Shown here: positions 52,891 to 61,552 of the stretch, piece after piece
Position numbering within the stretch: the first letter of the stretch is position 1
Layout: every line of letters begins with the position of its first letter
Source of the DNA: Bog-257 sp963834135
GTDB taxonomy: Bacteria; Acidobacteriota; Terriglobia; Terriglobales; Acidobacteriaceae
Length of the DNA: 64,000 nucleotides
Assembly (NCBI GenBank): GCA_963834135.1
Contig: CAWIAN010000004.1
Coordinates: 186,001-250,000 of the forward strand
Direction of reading: 5' to 3'
Program-made: the position numbers and the translations under genes
The notes under the pieces: model-generated
What the model was told of the DNA's origin: nothing
The model's input: the letters and a program-made list of their open reading frames with translations, nothing else
The model's database searches: none

Positions 52891-54728
52891 ATGGCCTACA
52901 TTGCTGGCGTTGATGTTGGAAATAACACGACTGAAGTGGCACTGGCGGAAATCGACGGTAAGGGCAACCCCCGGTTTCTGTCCAGCGCCATGGTGAGAAC
53001 CGTCGGGATCAAGGGCACTCTACGGAATGCCATGGGCATCATTGAGGCCCTTGATCTTGCTTTGAAACCCACAGGGCTGCGGCGGGATCAACTGGACGCG
53101 GTGCTGCTGAACGAGGCAACGCCCGTCATCGGCGATATAGCCATGGAAACGATCACCGAAACGGTGATCACCGAGTCAGCCATGATCGGCCACAACCCCT
53201 CCACGCCCGGAGGGCAGGGCCTGGGACAGGGACGCACCATCGCCCTGAACGAATTGGCGAGCGAGTGGCGAACCACCAGCCCTACATCGCGATCGTGCCC
53301 GGGCGAAGTGGAGTTCAAGGATGCCGCGGAAAAGATCAATGCGGCGCGCGCTCGCGGTCTGACCGTTGCCGGGGCGATCGTGCAGAAGGACGATGGCGTC
53401 CTGATCAACAACCGCCTGCAGCAGCCGATACCGATCGTCGACGAAGTCAGGTTCATCGATCGGGTGCCGGTGGGCATGCCGGCGGCGATCGAAGTCGCCA
53501 ATCCCGGACGCACCATCGAGAAGCTTTGCAATCCCTACGACATTGCCACGATTTTCCACCTCGATTCGGAGGATACGAAGCGGGTCGTTCCGATCGCTCG
53601 CGCGCTGATGGGAACTCGCAGCGCTGTCGTCATCAAAACTCCGAAGGGCGATATCGAGGAGCGGCGCATTCCGGCCGGCAAGATCACCCTCATCGGTCAC
53701 AAGCAGAAGGCGGAAGTTCCGGTCGAAGAAGGCGCCGACGCCATCATGGCGAAGCTGGCGACGATCTGCCCGCTGGAAGAGATTCGCGCCGAAGCCGGAA
53801 CCAACGTCGGCGGCATGTTCGAGCAGGTCCGCAAAGTGATGGCCGACCTGACCGACCAGCCGGTCAGCGCCATTCAAGTCCAGGACATCATCGCGGTCGA
53901 CACCTTCAAGCCACAGCAGGTGCTGGGAGCTCTGGCAGGTGAATTCGCCATGGGCAATGCCGTCGGGCTGGCCGCCATGGTCCACACTCACAAGCTTCCC
54001 ATGCAGCGGCTGGCGCGAAAGCTGCAGGATGAGATTGGCGTCGACACCGCTGGTCGGTGGCGTTGAAGCGGAGATGGCGATTCGCGGGGCGTTAACTACA
54101 CCGGGCACCAAGCCGCCGCTGGCTACGCTCGATCTCGGCGGAGGATCGACCGATGCGTCGATCATCAACGAAGCGGGAGAGATTCGCAGTGTCCACCTGG
54201 CCGGCGCCGGCGACATGGTCACCCTGCTCATCGATACCGAGCTCGGTTTGAACGACTTCGAGCTGGCCGAAGAGATCAAGAAGCATCCGCTGGCGAAGGT
54301 CGAGACGCTCTTCCACATGCGGCATGAGGATGGCTCGGTCCAGTTCTTCGACAAGCCGCTCGATCCCAAGCTGTTTGGCCGCGTCGTAGTTCTTCGGGAT
54401 AACGGTCCGATCCCGCTGGAGACCAAGCACCTGCTGGCGCAGATTGTCGCCGTGCGGCAACAGGCAAAGAAAAAAGTTTTTGTGCGCAATGCCCTGCGGG
54501 CGCTGGAGCGCGTGGCGCCGGCGGGAAACATCCGCCTGATCCACTTCGTGGTTCTGGTGGGTGGTTCGGGCATGGACTTTGAAATTCCGAAGATGATTTC
54601 GGACGCGCTCTTCGAGTACGGAGTCGTGACAGGCCGGGCGAATGTGCGGGGAACGCGAAGGACCGCGCAACGCCGTTGCTACCGGGCTGGTGCTGGCCCA
54701 TGCGAAAGAGCATAAGGGGACCCGATAG
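52891..54728 (+). CDS. pduG: Diol dehydratase reactivase large subunit, multiple frameshifts
   Basis: About 612 residues after repair, matching PduG/DdrA. ATG 52891 (MAYIAGVDVGNNTTEVALAE) begins an Hsp70-like ATPase. Shift 1 and 2 compensate around 53262-53305: the intervening frame gives VANHQPYIAIVPG where the main frame reads nonsense. Shift 3 near 54050 leads to LVGGVEAEMAIRGALTTPG, and PLATLDLGGGSTDASIIN (phosphate loop) follows. Shift 4 near 54655 gives EGPRNAVATGLVLAHAKEHK before TAG 54728. The protein swaps damaged cobalamin out of the dehydratase using ATP. Four indels are either sequence errors or decay; the gene would be inactive as written. Confidence 0.88.
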
Positions 54729-55218
54729 ATGGCGGACTACGCTCCCATGTCCGAAACCCGCCGGCCTGCCGTAAGCGTGCTGATGGTGCGTGGCAAGGAT
54801 GTCGACCTTCAGCCCGTCTTCTTTGGCATGGAAGAAGAGGGAATTCCGTTTGAAGTGCAGGAATGTCCCTCGGGAGAAGCGGTAGGTGTGGCGAAAGAAG
54901 CGGCCCAAATGTCGCCACTTAATGTCGGTATTGGTGTGGATGGGGCGAAGGGAACGGTGGTGCTGCATCATCGCGATTTGCCGGCAGATCAGCCAATGTT
55001 TGTGCTCAAGTTCCGCGAGGCTGGCACGGCTGAGTTGCGAAGGTTAGGGATCAATGCCGCACGGCTGGTCAAAAGCGAGCCGCTGGTGCTGAGCGAGGAA
55101 CCTGAAAGCCCGTCAACGCAGGATCGCCGTTCGCAGCGTGAGTCGACTCGACAACGTTTCGGATGAAGTTGTCGAGCAAATCGTGCAGAGGATTCTGGCC
55201 GAGCTCGTAAAAGCGTGA
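54729..55218 (+). CDS. pduH: Diol dehydratase reactivase small subunit, frameshifted
   Basis: Starts ATG 54729 directly after the pduG stop. The PduH/DdrB core is clear: PVFFGMEEEGIPFEVQECPS, EAVGVAKEAAQMSPLNVGIG, DQPMFVLKFREAGTAELRRL. The frame from the start stops at 55166, but a +1 frame (shift at about 55090-55140) continues to TGA 55218 and encodes SDEVVEQIVQRILAELVKA. That tail is a typical encapsulation-type amphipathic helix, so the longer form is probably the ancestral one. A C-terminal location for such a helix in PduH is unusual. Confidence 0.82.
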
Positions 55219-55226
55219 GGGACGTC

Positions 55227-55889
55227 ATGGAAAGAGACAGCCTCGGATTGATTGAAACATCAGGTTTGGTAGCTGCCATTGAAGCGGCCGATGCCGGGTC
55301 AAAAGCCGCCAACGTTACCTTCCGCGGCTACGAACGGGCGCGTGCCGGCTTGATCACAGTGGTGTTCCTGGGCGATGTTGCTGCAGTGCGAGCTGCGGTG
55401 ACCGCCGGCTCTGCCGCGGCGAAACGCGTTGGCACGGTCATCTCGGTGCACGTGATTGCCCGGCCCGACCGGCAATTGCGTGTTGTCGCTAACGGCGCAA
55501 AGGCGATCGAGAAACTCATGGTCCCTCGCACGGCTGAGTGCATGACCCCGGCGCCAGCCAGGAATTCTGAGGTCGAGACGGCTCCAACCGGGACTCCTGG
55601 CCTTGAGGAAGGGATGCCGTCGCCGGGCGCAGCTTGTGGAATACGAGGAGTTCAGTGCGCAGAGCCTGAAGCGGCGCAGCCGGTCGCGGAGAGCAGTGAC
55701 GGGCCTGGCGTCAAAGCAGCTTCGAACGCGGAGAAGGCTGAAGCGGGAACCCCGAGTGACTATGCAGGCGGCAATGGCCATCCTCCGGTTGAGGAAGAGG
55801 TCGAAGAAGAAGTGGCAGTCGCCGATGCTGTCTCCACGCCGCACAAGAAGGACAAAGTTCGTAAGTCGAGAAGCAAACGTAAAGCTTGA
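55227..55889 (+). CDS. BMC-H shell protein with long disordered tail
   Basis: 220 residues. The first 90 are a canonical BMC domain: SLGLIETSGLVAAIEAADAG, KAANVTFRGYERARAGLITV, FLGDVAAVRAAVTAGSAA, VISVHVIARPDRQL. Then about 125 residues of Pro/Ala/Glu-rich sequence follow, with three Cys (TAECMTP, AACGIRG, VQCAEPE), an acidic block EEEVEEEVAVAD and a basic end KKDKVRKSRSKRKA. PduK-like proteins also carry tails, but the Fe-S Cys pattern is not evident. A role in shell-cargo or shell-cytoplasm contacts is inferred. A frameshift in the tail cannot be excluded. Confidence 0.85.
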   Translation: MERDSLGLIETSGLVAAIEAADAGSKAANVTFRGYERARAGLITVVFLGDVAAVRAAVTAGSAAAKRVGTVISVHVIARPDRQLRVVANGAKAIEKLMVPRTAECMTPAPARNSEVETAPTGTPGLEEGMPSPGAACGIRGVQCAEPEAAQPVAESSDGPGVKAASNAEKAEAGTPSDYAGGNGHPPVEEEVEEEVAVADAVSTPHKKDKVRKSRSKRKA

Positions 55890-55948
55890 TGTGAACCCAG
55901 GGCAGCGCGGTCTGATGCGCGAGCCAGTGAAATCAAAAGGAGTCGACC

Positions 55949-56644
55949 ATGCCAGTTCTCGAACAACCGCTAGTCAAGCCAACGATTGAGATTGCCAAAC
56001 CTCGTCCCGCAGTTGAACTGCGTTCCTATGTCTACCTGGATCGCTTGCAGCCACAGTTTGCCGCATTCCTGGGAACCAACATGCGGGGCTACTTGCCAGT
56101 AGTCGGCATGGCCTCGATGCTGATTGAAATCGCTCCCGGCGTGCTCATCAACCAGGTTGCCGACGCGGCGTTGAAGGCGGCCGACGTGCGTCCCGGCTTG
56201 ATGGTGGTCGAACGTCACTTCGGAGTTCTGGAATTTCACTCTAAGGCGCAGGCCGACGTGCAGTATTCGGGCAGCGCTGCGCTGAAGGTCCTGGGAGCCA
56301 CGATAGAAGACCGGCTGAAGCCGAAAATTCTCAGCTCGCAGATCATTCACAAGGTCAACGACTATCACACCCAGATCGTCAACGTGTCGCGCCTGGCTTC
56401 GGTGCTGATCGCCGGGCAGGACATGTACATCCTCGAGGTCGCGCCTGCTGGTTACATCATTCTCGCGGCGAACGAGGCCGAGAAGAGCGCCAACATCACC
56501 CTGGTTGATTGCAGAACGTTTGGTGCCGTCGGCCGGCTGTACCTTGGCGGCAAAGAGTCGGACGTTGCCCGCGCCGCGAAAGCTGCCGAGTCGGCAATCC
56601 TGGGTATCCACGGGAAAGAAAGCCCGAGCTCTCATGGCGGGTAG
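55949..56644 (+). CDS. BMC-T tandem-domain shell protein
   Basis: 231 residues with two BMC domains after a 25-residue leader: YLPVVGMASMLIEIAPGVLI with AALKAADVRPGLMVVERHFG, and ASVLIAGQDMYILEVAPAGY with EAEKSANITLVDCRTFGAVG. Layout agrees with a trimeric BMC-T protein of the PduT/EutL class; it lacks PduT's obvious central Fe-S cysteine (a single Cys is in VDCRTFG). Ribosome site AAAGGAG. May form gated pores. Confidence 0.88.
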   Translation: MPVLEQPLVKPTIEIAKPRPAVELRSYVYLDRLQPQFAAFLGTNMRGYLPVVGMASMLIEIAPGVLINQVADAALKAADVRPGLMVVERHFGVLEFHSKAQADVQYSGSAALKVLGATIEDRLKPKILSSQIIHKVNDYHTQIVNVSRLASVLIAGQDMYILEVAPAGYIILAANEAEKSANITLVDCRTFGAVGRLYLGGKESDVARAAKAAESAILGIHGKESPSSHGG

Positions 56645-56724
56645 CCAGAGGAGCGGCTAGAGCAAGCGGTGCTTAGCACCTGAACAGAGAACAATCCTCC
56701 GGTGAATACACGGGAGAGGATGAA

Positions 56725-57558
56725 GTGAACATCGACCCTATGGCGAATGAGTTGTTGACGGCGTTCGAGGCCTCGCTGGCTCTGACCGGGCGCAGGCCCT
56801 CGAATGGCGCGCTGTATGCCGGAGTCGACCTTGGAACGGCGTACATCGTGACGGCCGTTGTCGACGCCATGGGGGTGCCGCTTGCGGGAGCGATAACCCG
56901 CAGCGAGTCCAGCATCCGTGACGGTCTGGTACTCGACTACATGGGAGCGATCCGGCTGCTGCGCGAACAGGTTCATAATCTGCGAGCCGCCGGATTTCCG
57001 ATCAAGAAGGCCGCCGGAGCATATCCGCCGGGCACTGTAGGCAGAAATGCCCAGGCGGTGGCGAATGTGTTGTACGCCGCCGATTTGGAGGTGACCGGGC
57101 TGATCGACGAACCAAGCGCGGCTGCGAAGGTGCTGCGAATTACCGACGGAGCGGTCATCGATATCGGCGGTGGAACCACGGGAATCTCCGTGATCCATGA
57201 TGGGGAGCCGATCTATACCGCCGACGAAGCTACCGGGGGCACGCACGTCGATCTGGTGCTGGCGGGTCACTACAAAGTCGATGTGCTGGAAGCGGAGAAG
57301 ATCAAAACCGATCCCATGCGGCAGCGCGAAATTCTCCCGCTGGTCACTCCGGTCTTTCAAAAGATGGCCAGCATTGTTAAACAGCACCTGAAAGGCCAGT
57401 TTGTCGACACGTTGTATCTGGTGGGTGGAACCAGCTGCTTTCCTGGAATTGAATGTGTGATGGAGCAGGAAACAGATATTCCGGTAGCGAGACCTTCGAA
57501 CCCGCTGCTGGTCACGCCATTGGGAATTGCTTTGGCATGCGCGGAAACGGCTCAGTGA
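56725..57558 (+). CDS. eutJ: EutJ-family actin/Hsp70-fold protein
   Basis: 277 residues from GTG 56725. Hsp70-like ATPase fold: GALYAGVDLGTAYIVTAVVD (phosphate 1), GLIDEPSAAAKVLRITDGAV, IDIGGGTTGISVIHDGEPIY (phosphate 2) and LYLVGGTSCFPGIECVMEQE. EutJ is found in many microcompartment loci and is thought to be a chaperone or reactivase-like factor. Here it lies between shell and flavoprotein genes and could assist assembly. Confidence 0.9.
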   Translation: MNIDPMANELLTAFEASLALTGRRPSNGALYAGVDLGTAYIVTAVVDAMGVPLAGAITRSESSIRDGLVLDYMGAIRLLREQVHNLRAAGFPIKKAAGAYPPGTVGRNAQAVANVLYAADLEVTGLIDEPSAAAKVLRITDGAVIDIGGGTTGISVIHDGEPIYTADEATGGTHVDLVLAGHYKVDVLEAEKIKTDPMRQREILPLVTPVFQKMASIVKQHLKGQFVDTLYLVGGTSCFPGIECVMEQETDIPVARPSNPLLVTPLGIALACAETAQ

Positions 57559-57583
57559 GTTCAGAAAGCGAATCGGCAATCGT

Positions 57584-58396
57584 ATGAGTGAAGACCGGGT
57601 CCAGCAAGTCGTGGTGGAAGTACTGAAACGATTATTGCCGCATATCGGAGCGGCCGGCGATCGCGGTTCCGTCATCGTCGTGTTTACGGGCGCGACGATC
57701 GGCTACAACCAGGCGATCGAGCAAGTCCGAGGCACTGATCATGAAGGGGTACCGCGTGCAGATTGGTCTTTTCGCACGGAGCAGAAGTGCTGTACGAAAA
57801 ATTTCTATGGGATCAACTCGAAGGCTTCCCGCACGTAGCGCCCATGGAAGAGTCGAAGTGGCTTCACACCTTGAAGGAATCGTGCGCGGTCGTTGTTCCG
57901 ATGTTGAGCCTGAATACGCTTTCCAAACTGGCGCTGCTGCTGGCCGACAACTTCGCCAGCAACATTATTCTGCACGCGTTATTTGCTGGTAAGCCGGTGC
58001 TGCTGGCTGCAGAATGGCGTGGATCCGAGCGACAGGGGACGTGAGGTACCGCACTTCGATAAATGCGGCCCGCTCATGGCTGCGGCGATCGAAGAACGTC
58101 TTCGGATCGTCAGCGGGTACGGTTGTCAGGTCACCGATGTCGATCAGTTGTCGAGTCTGCTGACCTCGCAGGTGGAGGGCAAAGGCAGAATTCCTACGCT
58201 GCTCAATTCTGGCAACGGTACACATCGATTAGCAGCGCCCAGCGCGCCGGGCAACATCGTGACCGCAGCCGATGTGCTGCAGGCTCACCACTCCGGAACA
58301 CGATTACAAGTTGGCTCGACGGCTGTGGTTACTCCGTTGGCACGCGAACTGGCGGTGAAACATGGAGTCCGTCTGGAGCAGTCTAGCGTGCGCTGA
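57584..58396 (+). CDS. Microcompartment-associated flavoprotein (PF02441-like), frameshifted
   Basis: About 270 residues after repair of three indels (near 57735, 57765 and 58010; net zero). N-terminal helix SEDRVQQVVVEVLKRLLPHI looks like an encapsulation signal. Then VIVVFTGATIGYNQAIEQVR, FSHGAEVLYEKFLWDQLEGF, CAVVVPMLSLNTLSKLALLL, NIILHALFAGKPVLLA and GREVPHFDKCGPLMAAAIEE match a flavodoxin-like FMN protein of the Ubi/Dfp type. The C-terminal ITAADVLQAHHSGT...STAVVTPLARELAVKHGV motif is seen in BMC-linked flavoproteins. Possibly an electron-transfer or cofactor-handling lumen protein. Confidence 0.72.
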
Positions 58397-58419
58397 AGTT
58401 CAGCAGAAAGAGGGTCACT

Positions 58420-58713
58420 ATGGTGATCGGAAAAGTTGTAGGAACCGTGGTCGCAACCCGAAAGCACGACCGTTTAGTCGGCGGGAAGATCCAGGTGATT
58501 CAGCCGCTTGAGCCCAGCAGCATGGAGCCGGCAGGCGAGCTGTTCGTGGCAGTCGATGCGGTGGGCGCCGGCATCGGGGAACAGGTGCTGATTGCGCGCG
58601 GCAGTGCTGCACGCAAGGCGATCGACAACGAGTCGGCTCCGGTGGATGCCACCATCGTCGGCATCATCGATGAGATCGATATTCCCGTACTCGCGACGGC
58701 TGGCCGCCGCTAA
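58420..58713 (+). CDS. eutN: BMC vertex (pentamer) protein EutN/CcmL
   Basis: 97 residues. MVIGKVVGTVVATRKHDRLV, GKIQVIQPLEPSS, VAVDAVGAGIGEQVLIARGS, PVDATIVGIIDEID: the BMC-P beta-barrel that caps shell vertices. The only vertex gene in the locus. It is followed 13 bp later by the adenosyltransferase start. Confidence 0.93.
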   Translation: MVIGKVVGTVVATRKHDRLVGGKIQVIQPLEPSSMEPAGELFVAVDAVGAGIGEQVLIARGSAARKAIDNESAPVDATIVGIIDEIDIPVLATAGRR

Positions 58714-58726
58714 GGCGGAGATGACT

Positions 58727-59293
58727 ATGGGCTCGAAAATCTATACACGGAAGGGCGATCTGGGTCTCACCAGCTTGTTCAGTGGAGAGAAGGTCGCCAA
58801 AGATGACTTTCGTCTGCAAGCCTACGGTGCTTTGGACGAATTGCAAGCGCAGTTAGGCATGGCTCGCGCTCTGACGAAGAATGAGGAGCTGGGTCCGATC
58901 CTGATCGGGATTCAGCGCGATATCTCGGCGGCTTGCGCGGAACTCGCCTCGAACCCGAACGTGCGCGCCCGCTTGCCACGGCACATCGAGCGGAGCGACA
59001 CGGAGCGGCTGGAGAGCTGCATCGACAGCTTCACCTCACGCTACCCACTGCCGAAACGCTTCATCATCCCGGGCCGCACCGCCGACAGCGCCGCTCTGCA
59101 TCTTGGGCGCACCATTTGCCGGCGGGCGGAGCGCCACATCGTCGCCGTCAACCGCGAACTGGGCGGCTATGACGAGATCCTCGTGTACTTCAACCGGCTG
59201 TCTGATTTGCTCTTTGTGCTGGGTTGGTCGATGGAAGTCATGGCCGTAGTGGACGATGCGGTACAGGAAGTTATCAGTTCCGCATTCAGATGA
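58727..59293 (+). CDS. pduO: PduO-type cob(I)alamin adenosyltransferase
   Basis: 188 residues (ATG 58727, 6 bases after GGCGGAG; ATG 58721 is also in frame). MGSKIYTRKGDLGLTSLFSG carries the ATP-binding KxGDxGxT motif. FRLQAYGALDELQAQLGMAR, ERSDTERLESCIDSFTSRYP, RFIIPGRTADSAALHLGRTI, CRRAERHIVAVN and FNRLSDLLFVLGW complete the family. Makes adenosylcobalamin for the dehydratase. The next gene overlaps it as ATGA (59290-59293). Confidence 0.93.
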   Translation: MGSKIYTRKGDLGLTSLFSGEKVAKDDFRLQAYGALDELQAQLGMARALTKNEELGPILIGIQRDISAACAELASNPNVRARLPRHIERSDTERLESCIDSFTSRYPLPKRFIIPGRTADSAALHLGRTICRRAERHIVAVNRELGGYDEILVYFNRLSDLLFVLGWSMEVMAVVDDAVQEVISSAFR

Positions 59294-59883
59294 GGCCTGT
59301 TATGAGATTGCCCTACGTAATATCGGAGATCCTTACGGGCGTTGCTGAAGCTGAGGCGACGAAGATTCAGGTGCCGATGGCGATCGCGGTTGTGGACGGT
59401 GAGGGCGGACTGCAGCTGTTCAAGCGGATGGACGGCGCTTTGCCGGTGAGCACTGAGCTGGCGATGTCCAAGGCATACACAGCGGCAGTACTGCGGATGC
59501 CGACCCACCAAGTTGGCGAGCTGGCCCAGCCCGGGGCGGCGCTGTACGGAATTCAGCACACGCACGATGGAAAGATTGTTCTCTTCGGGGGCGGCTATCC
59601 GCTGTGCGTGCAAGGGAAGGTCGTCGCGGCGATCGGGGTCAGTGGAGGCGCAGTCGAGCAAGACATGTTGGTAGCTGAACCGGCGGTGCAAATGCTTCAG
59701 TACATCGAGTGTTGGGCGAAGGAGATCAGGCCCTTGCTGCCGCATGGCAACGGCAACGGATCCCGCACCGTAATGCCGGTCGTGAGAGACAAACTGGTGA
59801 GGGCGTTTGGCGGGCTGACCCCTCAGATTCCCGAAAGTACGATAGCTGCTCTCGCCGGTGGCGTGCTTTTGGCCTTGTCATAG
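59290..59883 (+). CDS. GlcG/HbpS-like protein (PduO C-terminal domain homologue)
   Basis: 197 residues from ATG 59290 (ATG 59302 possible). The domain is clear: VISEILTGVAEAEATKIQVP, MAIAVVDGEGGLQLFKRMDG, STELAMSKAYTAAVLRM, GKIVLFGGGYPLCVQGKVVA, AIGVSGGAVEQDM. In Salmonella this domain is fused behind the PduO adenosyltransferase; here it is a separate gene coupled by a 4-base overlap. Family members bind heme or tetrapyrrole; a corrinoid role is plausible. The 50-residue C-terminal extension is not assigned. Confidence 0.87.
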   Translation: MRPVMRLPYVISEILTGVAEAEATKIQVPMAIAVVDGEGGLQLFKRMDGALPVSTELAMSKAYTAAVLRMPTHQVGELAQPGAALYGIQHTHDGKIVLFGGGYPLCVQGKVVAAIGVSGGAVEQDMLVAEPAVQMLQYIECWAKEIRPLLPHGNGNGSRTVMPVVRDKLVRAFGGLTPQIPESTIAALAGGVLLALS

Positions 59884-60009
59884 TTCGCCGTGATAACGCC
59901 GGAAGACAAAAGGCTTGCGATTCGGTAAAGCGCTTGTCGCCAGGCAATCGGATGAGAGCCTGAAAGACAATTTGCCGTGGTAGTTGATGACACGATGGAG
60001 GAGATTGCG

Positions 60010-61407
60010 ATGCAGACCAGCCCGGAAATCATTGCTGGCTTGATTCAGAAAGTTCTGGAAGAACTGACCACCGCCGATGCCGTGCCTACGACCGGCGAAA
60101 ACGGTCTTTATGCGACGGTGAATGATGCTGTCGAGGCGGGCGTCGCAGCGCAGAAGAAGCTCATTGCGATGTCGCTGGAGCGGCGTAAGGACATCATCGC
60201 TTCCATCCGGAACAGCGTGCTGAACCGCAACGAAGAGCTTTCAGCGATGGCGGTGGAAGAGACGAAGCTTGGCCGATATGAAGACAAGGTGCGCGAGAAC
60301 ATACTGTGCGCCACGAAGACTCCGGGAGTCGAAGACATTGAGCCGCGTGCGCGTAGCGGCGATAACGGTCTGATGTTGCTGGAGTACGCCCCAGTCGGCA
60401 TGATCGGAGCGTTAACGCCGATCACGAACCCGACCGGCACGCTCATCAACAACAGTATCGGCATGATCTCGGCGGGCAATGCCGTGATTTTCAATGCTCA
60501 TCCCAGCGCCAGGCGGACCAGCACGGCGATTCTTCAAGTCGTGCATCAGGCAATTGTCGACGCGGGCGGCCCGGTGGGGCTGGTGTCGTCGGTTGCTAAT
60601 CCAACGCTGGAGACGGCGAAGGAAGTCATCGAGCATCCGAAGATCAACATGCTGGTGGCTACTGGCGGCCGGCCGATTGTGAACATCGTGCTGCGTTCGG
60701 GCAAGAAAGCGATCGGCGCGGGAGCCGGTAATCCGCCTGCCCTGGTCGACGAAACCGCCTCCATTCGTAAGGCGGCGCAGAGCATTGTCAGCGGCGCCAG
60801 CATCAACAACGGAATCTTCTGTACCTGCGAGAAGGAAGTGGTCGTCGTCGAGGAAGTGGCCGATGCTCTGATTAAGTTCATGCAGGAAACAGGCCGCGTC
60901 TATCTCTTAAAACCGGACGAGGTTGCAAAGGTCACCAGGCTGGTCGTGACGCCCGAGCGCAAGATTAATGGCGCGTATATCGGCAAGAATGTACAAGTGA
61001 TTTTGCACGACATCGGTGTCGAGGTAGCAGACGACTGCCGCCTGGCCATCTTCGAAGCGGAGAAAGATCATCCGCTGGTGTGGCTCGAGCAGATGATGCC
61101 AGTGTTACCAATCGTTCGGGTGAAAGACGTCAATGAGGGCATCGAGTTCAGCGTGAAAGTGGAGCAAGGCAATCGCCATACGGCAATTATGCACTCCACC
61201 CACGTCGACCACATGACAGCATTCGCGCGGGCGGTGCAGACGACGATTTTCGTGAAGAATGGACCATCCTTTGCTGGGATCGGCCTGGGCGGAGAAGGCC
61301 ATACCTCCTTCACGATCGCGGGTCCAACCGGCGAAGGCCTGACTTCGGCGCGGACATTTACCCGGCAGCGTCGCTGCACGCTGGTCGAGTCGTTTCGGAT
61401 CATCTGA
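60010..61407 (+). CDS. pduP: CoA-acylating propionaldehyde dehydrogenase
   Basis: 465 residues. N-terminal encapsulation-type helix SPEIIAGLIQKVLEELTTA, then the ALDH fold. YAPVGMIGALTPITNPTGTL, IFNAHPSARRTSTAIL, GAGAGNPPALVDETASIRKA and catalytic C271 in INNGIFCTCEKEVVVV are all conserved. Oxidises propionaldehyde (or 3-HPA) to acyl-CoA with NAD+. GGAGGAG lies 7 bp before ATG 60010; ATG 59995 is also in frame. Last gene of the Pdu cluster; no phosphotransacylase (PduL) follows. Confidence 0.93.
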   Translation: MQTSPEIIAGLIQKVLEELTTADAVPTTGENGLYATVNDAVEAGVAAQKKLIAMSLERRKDIIASIRNSVLNRNEELSAMAVEETKLGRYEDKVRENILCATKTPGVEDIEPRARSGDNGLMLLEYAPVGMIGALTPITNPTGTLINNSIGMISAGNAVIFNAHPSARRTSTAILQVVHQAIVDAGGPVGLVSSVANPTLETAKEVIEHPKINMLVATGGRPIVNIVLRSGKKAIGAGAGNPPALVDETASIRKAAQSIVSGASINNGIFCTCEKEVVVVEEVADALIKFMQETGRVYLLKPDEVAKVTRLVVTPERKINGAYIGKNVQVILHDIGVEVADDCRLAIFEAEKDHPLVWLEQMMPVLPIVRVKDVNEGIEFSVKVEQGNRHTAIMHSTHVDHMTAFARAVQTTIFVKNGPSFAGIGLGGEGHTSFTIAGPTGEGLTSARTFTRQRRCTLVESFRII

Positions 61408-61552
61408 GGGTTGTCATAGGAGCGCCGGAAGGCAGGTTGCGGATTGGGACTGCAAGGTGTCGCGCACCTGCCTGAGGTTGTAAACAAGTGGACGAACTCC
61501 TCGGCGAAACCGACCGTGGCTCGACGTCGCAAACGGGCGATCTGCCACCTGC

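Noticed and set aside
53265..53942. 225-residue ORF within pduG
   Set aside because: Only its first 13 or so residues are real PduG sequence (between two compensating indels); the rest is Arg/Gln-rich shadow.
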